A stretch of 64,000 nucleotides of DNA, from assembly GCF_031323975.1 (NCBI RefSeq), contig NZ_JAVIWS010000001.1, positions 4,092,001-4,156,000 on the forward strand, given 5' to 3'. This DNA is from Escherichia ruysiae (GTDB taxonomy: Bacteria > Pseudomonadota > Gammaproteobacteria > Enterobacterales > Enterobacteriaceae). The stretch's first letter is position 1. Each line of letters opens with the position of its first letter. A program made the translations under genes and the position numbers. Of the stretch, positions 63,906-64,000 are shown in pieces. Under the pieces are notes generated by a model. That model had not been told where the DNA came from, searched no databases, and saw nothing but the letters and a program-made list of their open reading frames with translations.

Positions 63906-64000
63906 CAGGGTTTCACCCCCGTATTTTCAGTTTCTACCCGATCCTGAGTTTCCATTGCCGGCTGCGCGGGCGGATCAACTTGCGCCAGACGTGGCGTGTG
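63905..64000 (-). CDS. clsB: Cardiolipin synthase B, C-terminal end only
   Basis: The last 31 codons on the minus strand read ...HTPRLAQVDPPAQPAM... and end ENTGVKP before TGA at 63907-63905. This is the hydrophilic tail of ClsB (YbhO) as expected upstream of ybhN. The phospholipase-D-type catalytic motifs lie outside the window, so the call rests on position and the C-terminal tail. Confidence 0.85.
   Translation of the reverse strand, partial: HTPRLAQVDPPAQPAMETQDRVETENTGVKP

Overview
The window is a stretch of Escherichia coli-type chromosome. It matches the K-12 gene order of the sdh-suc / cyd / tol-pal / gal / mod / bio / uvrB / moa region, and nearly every protein is recognisable as its E. 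coli family member at normal length. It is not K-12. The mngR-mngA-mngB genes that K-12 carries between sucD and cydA are absent. In their place are a broken TPR-protein gene and about 1.1 kb of AT-rich apparent relic DNA. The ybhM gene that K-12 carries after ybhL is replaced by an AT-rich phosphoethanolamine-transferase-like gene. Identifications rest on protein motifs, lengths and remembered E. coli gene order; no searches were run.

Layout: 1-9.7 kb holds sdhC(end)DAB-sucABCD (succinate dehydrogenase, 2-oxoglutarate dehydrogenase, succinyl-CoA synthetase), ending in the SdhX-type 3'UTR small RNA. 9.7-11.6 kb is the accessory/relic interval. 11.6-15.1 kb is cydABX-ybgE (cytochrome bd-I) behind FNR sites. 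15.2-20.9 kb is ybgC-tolQRAB-pal-cpoB (envelope division machine). 21.0-21.9 kb holds seven tRNA genes (Lys-Val-Lys-Val-Lys-Lys-Lys) followed by a duplicated tRNA tail. 22.1-27.7 kb holds nadA-pnuC, zitB, ybgS, aroG and gpmA. 27.8-32.2 kb is galETKM (minus strand). 32.4-37.7 kb is modF, modE, acrZ and modABC. 37.7-48.1 kb holds ybhA, pgl, ybhD, ybhHIJ, ybhC, an unoccupied lambda attB core and ybhB. 48.1-53.1 kb is bioA divergent from bioBFCD. 53.7-60.8 kb holds uvrB, ybhK, moaABCDE and ybhL. 61.0-64 kb holds the accessory transferase gene, ybhN and the end of clsB.

How the parts connect: the sdh-suc and cyd operons feed and drain the respiratory chain. Molybdate uptake (modABC), its regulator ModE and molybdopterin synthesis (moaA-E) are tied together by matching ModE palindromes before modA and moaA and by a Moco-type RNA leader on moaA. 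Regulatory sites read directly from sequence include those for FNR, NadR, TyrR, Fur, GalR/CRP, ModE, BirA and LexA. Intergenic repeats (BIME/REP, boxC, ERIC) are frequent and include a clean three-copy 92-bp BIME array.

The least-explained elements are: the ybhD/ybhH-ybhI-ybhJ cluster, which resembles an AcnD/PrpF pair plus a transporter under a LysR regulator; the sucD-cydA relic interval; the tRNA tail interrupted in its T loop by 64 bp; a long hairpin between bioD and uvrB whose T tract lies on the minus strand; and the envelope-transferase-like gene at 61 kb.
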